From: Phytophthora quininea
Taxonomy: Eukaryota > Oomycota > Peronosporomycetes > Peronosporales > Peronosporaceae
Assembly (NCBI GenBank): GCA_011947345.1
Contig: JAAVTG010000002.1
Location: 273,943 to 337,942, forward strand
Direction: 5' to 3'
DNA length: 64,000 nt
Shown: piece after piece, positions 55,313 to 64,000 of the stretch
Numbering within the stretch: the stretch's first letter is position 1
Layout: each line of letters opens with the position of its first letter
Made by a program: the position numbers and the translations under genes
The notes under the pieces: generated by a model
Seen by the model: only the letters and a program-made list of their open reading frames with translations
Databases searched by the model: none
What the model was told of the DNA's origin: nothing

Positions 55313-56068
55313 AACGAACCACTCCTGTTTAGAAAGTGACTTTACCGATGACCGTGTCATGTTGTCATACCATTTTTTCCATTTGACGAAGTGTGAGGAT
55401 CAACTGCTACTTCAGTGGCTTTGCCACATCATTGTTGATGAAGAACGGAGGGTACGAGCATCGTTAATACCCTAATCAAACTCAAGGTGTGCACGAAGCA
55501 GACCGAAACGGATATTTACGAGCTAATGTTAATCGATATCGCGACTGGTACTACGCCAAGTACTTAACGCAGTAAGAGCGCGACGGCAATTGAATGCAAC
55601 AACTTGTTTGCACGTTTTTCAAGCTAAAAGAATAGATTGCATTGAAATCAGAGTTCTGTACGGGTCTACGCCACTGAACAAGTGTTGTGAGAAATACTGC
55701 AGGTGCACTCATTCCAAACTAGACGACTCGTAAGCGAGGAAGATATTGTCCACTTTCAAAGCTGCCTTAGTGTCTCCAGCAGTGGGCCAAGAAATGTGCA
55801 CTCAAGGCGTTTTACCGTGGCTCATTTGGCAGCCTTTCGCAGTGATCTCCATTGGTACCAGACAACGCTCTCCCGATACATTTTCAGTCGGTATCCTGAA
55901 CTTCGCCGAGATACTACAGAAAGAGCAAGAAGGACACCACTTAGTATAATACCGCTCTGAACTCGAATTCTAGCATGAACTAATCCGACGACAACGCACG
56001 GCAGGTGTCCTGTGGGTCAACCGTCTCGCGAAAAGCATCGGTGAATGTTATAAAATACGCGTGCTCTT
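55313..56068. other. AT-richer spacer
   Basis: No gene recognised. Short overlapping frames only. Base composition appears richer in A/T than the gene-bearing parts, as is common around inserted elements. Confidence 0.4.
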
Positions 56069-56258
56069 CTACTTAAAAGTTTCAATGAGACTCGCTTTGT
56101 CGGCGGCTGCAACATCAAATCGGTTGGCGGCGTCGACAAAAGTCATCGCGCCCAATTCGACGTAACTCAGTCCCGTCATCTCACGAAACTTGCGGATACG
56201 AAAATCCCGAGCGGTTTTGAGGACCGTGATACAATCAGGAGATTCCATTTTCAATTGT
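56069..56258 (-). pseudogene. PLD-like gene fragment, C-terminal piece, left of the composite element
   Basis: The minus strand reads KMESPDCITVLKTARDFRIR then KFREMTGLSYVELGAMTFVD and a stop at 56069, matching the C-terminus of the PLD gene at 53557 (VRKFQEMTGISYDELDAMKF). It begins directly at the left edge of the composite element. Its missing N-terminal side lies at 63774-64000 in the same orientation. Confidence 0.75.
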
Positions 56259-56260
56259 CC

Positions 56261-56280
56261 GGAATTGACAGGATAAGTGT
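56261..56280 (+). repeat. Outer left 20-bp terminus of Crypton unit 1
   Basis: GGAATTGACAGGATAAGTGT. The same 20 bp appear, with one mismatch (G to T at position 7), in inverted orientation at 59183-59202, giving the unit terminal inverted repeats. Confidence 0.7.
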
Positions 56281-56448
56281 GACCAGCTTTAGACTTTTGT
56301 TCGGATTCATGTCCGGAAAATTCTGACTGGTGACTCTTTGCACTACATGCAGACTTTATATATACCGTTGTGGTTGATAAACACAACAGCTTTCTCAGGA
56401 CGGATATCCTGACGAAAAACGACAACCGAAGTCGACGATTTACTGCTA

Positions 56449-58668
56449 TTGGAGGAAGAGGTGACAAGCGCCCGTGCAAGCACAATTTCATTAAGTTCTC
56501 GTGCTTCTTACCAAAGTTCTACAATTCGCTTCTTGCAATGGATGCTGAAAAATAAGCGAACACTTGTGACTGACATATTTGCTAACTCACTCGTATACGA
56601 TGATCATGGAGTAGCAGACAAAAAGTCTATTAAAATCGCTTTAAGCACTGCTCCTGACAACCCACCGCTCGCCTTTGATCGCATCACGGCTCGGGATTTT
56701 ATGACGTGGGTGCTTTCGATGAAGAAGAGCAACGGAGATTTTCATAGTTTCTCGAATTATGCTGGACATCGGTCTGCCTTTTACAATCTCTTTCAAGATT
56801 ATCACTGCGTGATGTCTTCCGAGTTGGAGCGTGAATTAAGCTGTCATTTCAAAGGGCTCCAGCGCAAAGTAGCCACAGCGATCAGTCAGGGGCATGGAAC
56901 GATCAAAGTAGGAAAGGATCCAATGCCTTTTGGATTGTACAAGCAAGTTGCGTGGGCGATGCTGAAGAGTACATCACGGGACATGATTTTTGCACGAACT
57001 TTTATGATTCTGTCATGGAATTTAATGTCGCGAGCTGCGAATACTGTGTCAATTTGCTACGGACACCTCGAGTGGCGAGACGACGCTCTGTGCGTATATT
57101 TTGCTCAAATGAAAAATGATCAGCGAGGAGCTCGGCCTCGAGACCCGCGGCATGTGTACGCGAATCCACTTTCGCCTGAAATTTGTCCTGTACTCGCACT
57201 TGGTGAGTGAACAAGGCAGTGGTACTGTTTGTCGAGTTTATAATGCGCTAATTATTGTACCTTCAACAGGTGTATACTGGGCTACCTACGGCATCGACGA
57301 CAACGACGTTCATCTATTCCCCGGTAACGATGAATATGAGCGATTTAGAAAGGTCCTTGGTAGGGTTTTAAAAGGACCAGAAGTGGCTGCAGAACTTGAG
57401 CGACGTGGAACCACTGCAGATGATATTGGCACACATTCGATGCGCAAAGGAGCTTCAACGTATTGTTCGTCAGGGTCGACGGCTTGTCCACCATCGGTTG
57501 CCGTTCATTTGCGGGCGGGGTGGTCACTGGGAGGTGTGCAAGACCGCTACCTCCGTCATGATGCAGCTGGAGATATGTTTGTCGGCCGTACTGTGAGTGG
57601 ACTTCCAATATTGCATCCCGAATTTGCTGCACTTCCACCTCGGTTTGCCGTTAGCGATGCAGAGATTCAAAAGCAAAACGAATTTGCTTTCCCAATCTTC
57701 CCAAGGGCGTCGAGTTTGTTGCCGAATTTGCATTGGCTTCTCTAGTTTACCACATTGATTTTCTGCATCAGCAATTATCAGAAGATCACTCACTCTTCCA
57801 GTCCCCACTATTCGCAGATGGCAATTTAATCGATCAGCTACGGTCGCGTGTATGCAAAGACACTGACAACTCTGAAATGCAGCCGAGTAGAGTTCCTCCA
57901 CACGTGACGATTTTAAGTGAAATACGAACTGCCCGCAATGAGTTAAAAGAGGCGGCGGAATTGCGAAGAGTTGATATGCAAAATATCACCGAGTCGCAGA
58001 ACACGTTGTATGGTCGTTTAATGTCCGGTGTGGAATCAATTCTTGAAGATCGAGCAATTGCGACTGGAGTGCCAACTTGTAATTCAATGGCAGCATCGAT
58101 TATGAAGCGTCTGGAAGATGAAGGTGTACTTCAGTATCTTCGTCCGACCAGTTCAAATGCGAACGCCAGCATCGTCAATTGTGTAGATGACTCAGCCGGT
58201 GATGTCAACGAAAGCATTGGGCTCGAGCAACCTAGCCTCTATCCGATTCATTACTGGGGCGGCGCCATGCACCTCTTTCCTTTTGGCGTAGATCTGCCGT
58301 CCGGAACACCAGAACAAGCTTGGGTCCATTGGTGCTGTGGAGACTCCGTGAAAAAGCTGCCCCCGTTTCGCATCATGCGCCCTGCCGACTTGAACATCCT
58401 CGACCAACGCAAACGACTCAGTGACTTGAAGTTCTTGATGCAAAAGGTTGAGAGAGAAGCAAAAGCACGAGGTCTTTCGACAGCAAAGATCACAGTTGCT
58501 GAAGCGGTGTCCATTTTCCAACAGTGTAAGTCAGCCATAGAAGTTCCTAACGAGACTCGCAAAAACCGAAAACGCCGTCGCGGACAACTCGTCTGGCCAT
58601 CCATCGCAACAATTCTACGCCAGAAGAAGCCACAAAGAGTTAATGACAATATCCTAACTGATGAGTAG
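56449..58668 (+). CDS. Crypton-type tyrosine recombinase with GCR1_C-like C-terminus, left arm
   Basis: The N-terminal part resembles a SAM-like/core-binding domain (SSTIRFLQWMLKNKRTLV). An intron at 57203-57269 (GTGAGT...CAACAG) joins in phase. Catalytic residues of a tyrosine recombinase are visible: Arg in NLMSRAANTVSICYGHLEW near 57030, His-x-x-Arg in GTHSMRKGASTYC near 57435, Trp in HLRAGWSLGG, and Tyr in VQDRYLRHD near 57545. The long C-terminal part contains YPIHYWGGAMHLFPFGVDLP and PPFRIMRPADLNILDQRKR, which resembles the GCR1_C DNA-binding domain carried by Cryptons. One frame slip near 57690 occurs in both arms. The open frame begins at a TTG; I find no convincing ATG, so the true start may lie in an upstream exon. 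Confidence 0.75.
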
Positions 58669-58839
58669 GTTTTGCGTCCAACAGGAATGAGGGCTTTCCT
58701 CAGTCATCGCCTCAAGCTATATTTCTTTACAATACACACGATAGTTAGCCATACAGATTAGTCAGTGCTGCCGGAGAGATAGACTTACTCGCCAGCATGC
58801 ATCGATCGTGCGACGGCCTTCTAAAATGCTGCTGACGTC

Positions 58840-59043
58840 TTAGATGGTCTGCACCACCACACGACGACGTGAGTGGATGTCTTGGGAAGCTGGTGTGCGC
58901 ATCTTGTCGAAGTCCTCTCCTTTGCCAGGCTCCAGCTCGCTGATGCGCAGCGTGGGATTGACACAACTCGCCCAGACCACTTGCAAACGTGTGGACACCA
59001 CCGCACGCATGCTGCAGACGTCCTGCATAGGCATCGAGAGCAC
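58840..59043 (-). CDS. Small opposite-strand ORF inside unit 1, possibly captured gene fragment
   Basis: A 67-codon frame reading MLSMPMQDVCSMRAVVSTRL and NPTLRISELEPGKGEDFDKM, ending RRRVVVQTI. Composition looks coding and unlike the recombinase. An in-frame upstream stretch MCDVEVFVPRSR is separated by one stop. It faces the recombinase gene, and its mirror lies at 60974-61177. It could be a host exon picked up by the element or a second element gene. Confidence 0.35.
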   Translation of the reverse strand: MLSMPMQDVCSMRAVVSTRLQVVWASCVNPTLRISELEPGKGEDFDKMRTPASQDIHSRRRVVVQTI

Positions 59044-59182
59044 AACCAGCAGGCGGCTTCATCTTGACCGCGGTACAAACACCTCCACATCACACATCAC
59101 CGAGAAGCTCCGGTTTCCAAATGAGCTAATTAAACTCAGACATTTTATATAACCCTTTGACAATTTGTCATCCTAAAAGCCA

Positions 59183-59227
59183 ACACTTATCCTGTAAATT
59201 CCGCCCACGAGTAAGTCGTCGACGATA
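59183..59227 (-). repeat. Inner terminus of Crypton unit 1 with 25-bp extension
   Basis: The complement of the 20-bp terminus (59183-59202), followed by 25 bp (59203-59227) that recur exactly at 60790-60814 and 63749-63773 but are absent at the outer left end. Confidence 0.65.
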
Positions 59228-59400
59228 CAGTGCTCACCAGGCTTTATGAACATGATGGTTTTCGGCTTCAGCTCGGCCAATATCAGTCGTTTTCAGCCCA
59301 GATTGTACTATCATAACTTGTTTTTTAAGGGCTTTCGATTGGCGCGTGTTTCGTCGGCCAATGGCGAGTCAGTCTAAAGTGATACCAGAATATTACATAT

Positions 59401-60617
59401 GACGGTGCGACAAAAGTAATGAACACAGTTTTGTCGGGGTGGTAAGATTGGAATTCAATCAGGTTAAAGCTCTCCAACGTCGTTGCTAATACGAAATATA
59501 TGCTCCCCGTTTGTCAGCACCTTGAAACAGCGCTTTTGCATCGAAAGTACCAGTGCTTCCAAAGTTGTAGTCGGGATAATATCCCGCGCTCTCAGAATCG
59601 CCTTCTTGAGGTCCTCAACCGAGTTGTACAGGCGTCCCCTGCATACACATGCTGCTTCATTAATTCCCAGACGTTTTCGATCGGATTGAGGTCTGGTGAC
59701 AGCGCTGGCCAATCGAGAAGACAAATTTCTTGGTCTTGAAGCCACTCCATTGTTGCCCTCGACCTGTGGCATGAGGCGTTGTCCTGCTGAAAATTTGCGT
59801 CTCCGTATCGATGAACGGTTGCAAACGCGTCGCTAGCGTCGAGATATACTTGGTCGAGTCCTGCTTGCCAGTTAGAATCTTCAATTCCGTCTTCTTCCTC
59901 CAGCGAAGCCTCCCACACCATCACCGACCCACCACCTGTGTGGCGACGCATGTTGACGTGCTCAGGGCGTCTAGGATCCACCCACTGGAATCGCATGCCA
60001 TCTGGACCATCGAGGTTCCACATCTTCTCGTCGCTGAAGACGATATAGCACCACTCGAGGTCGTCCATGAGCGTCATGTCGGCAACCCACTTTACACGTG
60101 CGTTGCGATGCCGTTTCATGAGCATGGGACCGGCCTTGATCTCCTTGTAGGTAAGCCAGTCGACGTCCTTGAGCACACGCTGGATCGTGCGCACACTGCA
60201 GGCCAACTGGAGTTTGTTCTTCACCTTTGCCGCCGACAACTTCTCCGTGGAGACCGCTTTCAAGATCCTCCTCTCCTCGCGTTCGGTCACAGACGGAGGG
60301 CTTCCTTGGTAAGGCTTGACGCGTTGCTTTGCAGGAGAGCTAACGACCTTGTGGCACGCCCCCAGAGACCGGTGGAGACCCGCAGCGATGGTTCTCAGCG
60401 GCACACCTGACGCAGAAAGCGACTTGATCGACTTGCGCTCTTGGTCCGTCAGTAATTTGCCTCTTGTCATCCTGTTCGATTCGAAAGTGGGCACAGCATC
60501 CACCAGTCCTTGGTCTTGGCTCAAACGCAATTACAACGCAAAATGAATGGTTGGAACCAAACTTACGCAATCTTACCACCCCGACAAAACTGTGTTCATT
60601 ACTTTTGTCGCACCGTC
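59401..60617 (-). mobile_element. Tc1-type element forming the loop of the palindrome
   Basis: Terminal inverted repeats of about 50 bp start GACGGTGCGACAAAAGTAAT at 59401 and, inverted, at 60617; they stop matching at 59450 and 60568. The TA target cannot be assigned because the flanks are themselves mirror images: ATTACATAT on both sides. It encodes one transposase on the minus strand. Confidence 0.8.
59464..60470 (-). CDS. Tc1-type DD34E transposase (one frame break)
   Basis: Starts MTRGKLLTDQERKSIKSLSA at 60470, which opens a helix-turn-helix region (GVPLRTIAAGLHRSLGACHK). The DDE triad is visible: Asp in VFSDEKMWNLDG, Asp in FQQDNASCHRSR, and Glu in DLNPIENVWELM, with 34 residues between the second and third, the Tc1 signature. 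The last 60 residues (YNSVEDLKKAILRARDIIP) are in a shifted frame after a GGGG run near 59641. This is one base from intact and may be a consensus error. The protein cuts and inserts at TA sites. Confidence 0.85.
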
Positions 60618-60789
60618 ATATGTAATATTCTGGTATCACTTTAGACTGACTCGCCATTGGCCGACGAAACACGCGCCAATCGAAAGCCCTTAAAAACAAG
60701 TTATGATAGTACAATCTGGGCTGAAAACGACTGATATTGGCCGAGCTGAAGCCGAAAACCATCATGTTCATAAAGCCTGGTGAGCACTG

Positions 60790-60834
60790 TATCGTCGACG
60801 ACTTACTCGTGGGCGGAATTTACAGGATAAGTGT
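60790..60834 (+). repeat. Inner terminus of Crypton unit 2 with 25-bp extension
   Basis: Mirror image of 59183-59227. The 25 bp at 60790-60814 precede the 20-bp terminus at 60815-60834. Confidence 0.65.
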
Positions 60835-60973
60835 TGGCTTTTAGGATGACAAATTGTCAAAGGGTTATATAAAATGTCTGAGTTTAATTAGCTCATTTGG
60901 AAACCGGAGCTTCTCGGTGATGTGTGATGTGGAGGTGTTTGTACCGCGGTCAAGATGAAGCCGCCTGCTGGTT

Positions 60974-61177
60974 GTGCTCTCGATGCCTATGCAGGACGTC
61001 TGCAGCATGCGTGCGGTGGTGTCCACACGTTTGCAAGTGGTCTGGGCGAGTTGTGTCAATCCCACGCTGCGCATCAGCGAGCTGGAGCCTGGCAAAGGAG
61101 AGGACTTCGACAAGATGCGCACACCAGCTTCCCAAGACATCCACTCACGTCGTCGTGTGGTGGTGCAGACCATCTAA
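60974..61177 (+). CDS. Small opposite-strand ORF inside unit 2 (mirror of 58840-59043)
   Basis: Identical in translation to the ORF in the left arm. It runs toward the recombinase gene of the right arm. Confidence 0.35.
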   Translation: MLSMPMQDVCSMRAVVSTRLQVVWASCVNPTLRISELEPGKGEDFDKMRTPASQDIHSRRRVVVQTI

Positions 61178-61348
61178 GACGTCAGCAGCATTTTAGAAGG
61201 CCGTCGCACGATCGATGCATGCTGGCGAGTAAGTCTATCTCTCCGGCAGCACTGACTAATCTGTATGGCTAACTATCGTGTGTATTGTAAAGAAATATAG
61301 CTTGAGGCGATGACTGAGGAAAGCCCTCATTCCTGTTGGACGCAAAAC

Positions 61349-63564
61349 CTACTCATCAGTTAGGATATTGTCATTAACTCTTTGTGGCTTCTTCTGGCGT
61401 AGAATTGTTGCGATGGATGGCCAGACGAGTTGTCCGCGACGGCGTTTTCGGTTTTTGCGAGTCTCGTTAGGAACTTCTATGGCTGACTTACACTGTTGGA
61501 AAATGGACACCGCTTCAGCAACTGTGATCTTTGCTGTCGAAAGACCTCGTGCTTTTGCTTCTCTCTCAACCTTTTGCATCAAGAACTTCAAGTCACTGAG
61601 TCGTTTGCGTTGGTCGAGGATGTTCAAGTCGGCAGGGCGCATGATGCGAAACGGGGGCAGCTTTTTCACGGAGTCTCCACAGCACCAATGGACCCAAGCT
61701 TGTTCTGGTGTTCCGGACGGCAGATCTACGCCAAAAGGAAAGAGGTGCATGGCGCCGCCCCAGTAATGAATCGGATAGAGGCTAGGTTGCTCGAGCCCAA
61801 TGCTTTCGTTGACATCACCGGCTGAGTCATCTACACAATTGACGATGCTGGCGTTCGCATTTGAACTGGTCGGACGAAGATACTGAAGTACACCTTCATC
61901 TTCCAGACGCTTCATAATCGATGCTGCCATTGAATTACAAGTTGGCACTCCAGTCGCAATTGCTCGATCTTCAAGAATTGATTCCACACCGGACATTAAA
62001 CGACCATACAACGTGTTCTGCGACTCGGTGATATTTTGCATATCAACTCTTCGCAATTCCGCCGCCTCTTTTAACTCATTGCGGGCAGTTCGTATTTCAC
62101 TTAAAATCGTCACGTGTGGAGGAACTCTACTCGGCTGCATTTCAGAGTTGTCAGTGTCTTTGCATACACGCGACCGTAGCTGATCGATTAAATTGCCATC
62201 TGCGAATAGTGGGGACTGGAAGAGTGAGTGATCTTCTGATAATTGCTGATGCAGAAAATCAATGTGGTAAACTAGAGAAGCCAATGCAAATTCGGCAACA
62301 AACTCGACGCCCTTGGGAAGATTGGGAAAGCAAATTCGTTTTGCTTTTGAATCTCTGCATCGCTAACGGCAAACCGAGGTGGAAGTGCAGCAAATTCGGG
62401 ATGCAATATTGGAAGTCCACTCACAGTACGGCCGACAAACATATCTCCAGCTGCATCATGACGGAGGTAGCGGTCTTGCACACCTCCCAGTGACCACCCC
62501 GCCCGCAAATGAACGGCAACCGATGGTGGACAAGCCGTCGACCCTGACGAACAATACGTTGAAGCTCCTTTGCGCATCGAATGTGTGCCAATATCATCTG
62601 CAGTGGTTCCACGTCGCTCAAGTTCTGCAGCCACTTCTGGTCCTTTTAAAACCCTACCAAGGACCTTTCTAAATCGCTCATATTCATCGTTACCGGGGAA
62701 TGAACGTCGTTGTCGTCGATGCCGTAGGTAGCCCAGTATACACCTGTTGAAGGTACAATAATTAGCGCATTATAAACTCGACAAACAGTACCACTGCCTT
62801 GTTCACTCACCAAGTGCGAGTACAGGACAAATTTCAGGCGAAAGTGGATTCGCGTACACATGCCGCGGGTCTCGAGGCCGAGCTCCTCGCTGATCATTTT
62901 TCATTTGAGCAAAATATACGCACAGAGCGTCGTCTCGCCACTCGAGGTGTCCGTAGCAAATTGACACAGTATTCGCAGCTCGCGACATTAAATTCCATGA
63001 CAGAATCATAAAAGTTCGTGCAAAAATCATGTCCCGTGATGTACTCTTCAGCATCGCCCACGCAACTTGCTTGTACAATCCAAAAGGCATTGGATCCTTT
63101 CCTACTTTGATCGTTCCATGCCCCTGACTGATCGCTGTGGCTACTTTGCGCTGGAGCCCTTTGAAATGACAGCTTAATTCACGCTCCAACTCGGAAGACA
63201 TCACGCAGTGATAATCTTGAAAGAGATTGTAAAAGGCAGACCGATGTCCAGCATAATTCGAGAAACTATGAAAATCTCCGTTGCTCTTCTTCATCGAAAG
63301 CACCCACGTCATAAAATCCCGAGCCGTGATGCGATCAAAGGCGAGCGGTGGGTTGTCAGGAGCAGTGCTTAAAGCGATTTTAATAGACTTTTTGTCTGCT
63401 ACTCCATGATCATCGTATACGAGTGAGTTAGCAAATATGTCAGTCACAAGTGTTCGCTTATTTTTCAGCATCCATTGCAAGAAGCGAATTGTAGAACTTT
63501 GGTAAGAAGCACGAGAACTTAATGAAATTGTGCTTGCACGGGCGCTTGTCACCTCTTCCTCCAA
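61349..63564 (-). pseudogene. Crypton-type tyrosine recombinase, right arm (disrupted)
   Basis: Mirror copy of the gene at 56449-58668. The first exon (63564-62811) and the last 311 codons (62284-61349) are identical in translation to the left copy. A 4-bp deletion near 62703, just after the intron and upstream of the His-x-x-Arg motif, shifts the frame, so this copy cannot make a full recombinase as read. It also shares the slip near 62330 with the left arm. Confidence 0.75.
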
Positions 63565-63728
63565 TAGCAGTAAATCGTCGACTTCGGTTGTCGTTTTTCG
63601 TCAGGATATCCGTCCTGAGAAAGCTGTTGTGTTTATCAACCACAACGGTATATATAAAGTCTGCATGTAGTGCAAAGAGTCACCAGTCAGAATTTTCCGG
63701 ACATCCGAACAAAAGTCTAAAGCTGGTC

Positions 63729-63773
63729 ACACTTATCCTGTCAATTCCGCCCACGAGTAAGTCGTCGACGATA
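63729..63773 (-). repeat. Outer right terminus of Crypton unit 2 with 25-bp extension
   Basis: The 20-bp terminus at 63729-63748 is identical to that at 56261, followed by the 25-bp extension. The PLD reading frame continues immediately beyond 63773, and its homology may even reach into the extension. Confidence 0.65.
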
Positions 63774-64000
63774 TTCACCCCAATCTTCAAGTCCGACGTC
63801 ATACTCCTGCGATTCCAATTCGCCGATCCAACAGACAAATAAACGTCGTCGATGACGACAACCTTCGTGTGGATGTACAGATTCAAGTTGCTCTTGGTGG
63901 TGTACATCTGGAACTTGTTTAGGTAAAGCTGTTGAATCGGAGCCACTATATCAAACAATATTTTCTTATCCCGTCGCCTTCAACTCCGTGTCAGCCCGCT
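63774..64000 (-). pseudogene. PLD-like gene fragment, N-proximal piece, right of the composite element
   Basis: The minus strand reads LFDIVAPIQQLYLNKFQMYT and IHTKVVVIDDVYLSVGSANW, the second HKD motif, then NRRSMTSDLKIG up to the element edge. It runs off the window. Joined across the element with 56069-56258 it gives one collinear PLD C-terminal half, apart from the junction. Confidence 0.8.

Larger units (their letters stand above)
56261..59450 (+). repeat. Left arm of the giant inverted repeat
   Basis: 3190 bp. It matches the reverse complement of 60568-63748 from end to end. Three indels were seen: 4 bp near 56306 (TTCA), 4 bp near 57312, and one T in a T run near 59322. The left arm is longer at each. 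Confidence 0.88.
60568..63748 (-). repeat. Right arm of the giant inverted repeat
   Basis: 3181 bp, mirror of the left arm. It lacks 4 bp inside the recombinase gene near 62703, which breaks that reading frame in this arm only. Confidence 0.88.
56261..63773. mobile_element. Composite palindromic element: two inverted Crypton-type units around a Tc1-type element
   Basis: About 7.5 kb, split as left arm 56261-59450, loop 59451-60567 and right arm 60568-63748 plus 25 bp. The arms are inverted copies that differ by only three small indels that I could see. Each arm carries a tyrosine-recombinase gene. The loop carries a Tc1-type transposase whose terminal repeats form the inner ends of the arms. 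Outside, both flanks belong to one PLD-like gene in one orientation, so the palindrome behaves as a single insertion. Confidence 0.8.

Noticed and set aside
56261..63773. The palindrome as a pure assembly mirror artefact
   Set aside because: The arms differ by two 4-bp indels and one homopolymer base, and the outer flanks are not mirrored but are two consecutive pieces of one PLD gene. Not excluded without reads, but not the favoured reading.
1..64000. tRNA, rRNA, CRISPR arrays or bacterial operons
   Set aside because: No cloverleaf, rRNA segment or spaced direct repeats were seen, and introns and protein families are eukaryotic.

Overview
The window looks like nuclear DNA of a flagellated plant-pathogenic oomycete, most likely Phytophthora or a close relative. 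The evidence is three GPI-anchored elicitin-like genes, many oomycete-style bZIP factors with a C-terminal START-like or NTF2-like domain, a START plus FYVE-like protein, a small phospholipase-D-like family, short introns of about 50-75 bp, INR/FPR-like start sites, and an axonemal dynein intermediate chain that implies motile zoospores. I see no tRNA, rRNA or CRISPR array.

Layout. From 0.6 to 14.8 kb lie mostly housekeeping genes: an F-box/JmjC protein carrying a kinase-like lobe with an inserted SAM domain, NHP2, a small membrane protein, axonemal dynein DNAI2, a TAF1A-like protein, two unknown proteins, a bacterial-type FkbH-like HAD protein and a small unknown protein. From 15.8 to 24 kb lie secreted proteins: a tandem pair of TULIP-like proteins, then three elicitin-like genes split by a hAT-like element, with one bZIP gene between the groups. 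From 24.4 to 31.1 kb lie a START/FYVE protein, a two-domain Golgi-type glycosyltransferase and a bZIP gene. From 31.3 to 37.2 kb lie a second hAT-like copy in opposite orientation and a cluster of Ala-rich small secreted proteins with one rearranged relic. From 37.3 to 50.6 kb lie a BRCT-PARG fusion and seven bZIP genes, including a tandem trio and a head-to-head duplicate pair. From 50.8 to 64 kb lie a dynactin-p24-like gene, a PLD-like gene, a decayed PLD copy, and a third PLD copy split by a composite element of about 7.5 kb.

The most striking object is that composite element (56261-63773). Two nearly identical tyrosine-recombinase (Crypton-type) units lie in inverted orientation and form a palindrome with arms of about 3.2 kb, with a Tc1-type DD34E element as the loop. 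Both outer flanks are pieces of one PLD gene in one orientation, so the whole palindrome sits in the locus like a single insertion.

Sequence quality matters for reading the genes. Many conserved genes are broken by single-base shifts at homopolymer runs. Two unrelated-locus bZIP genes break at the same Phe-Pro-His codons. This pattern points to consensus indels more than gene death, so several genes below are given as one locus although no single reading frame spans them. Exon limits are inferred from GT-AG signals and frame continuity.
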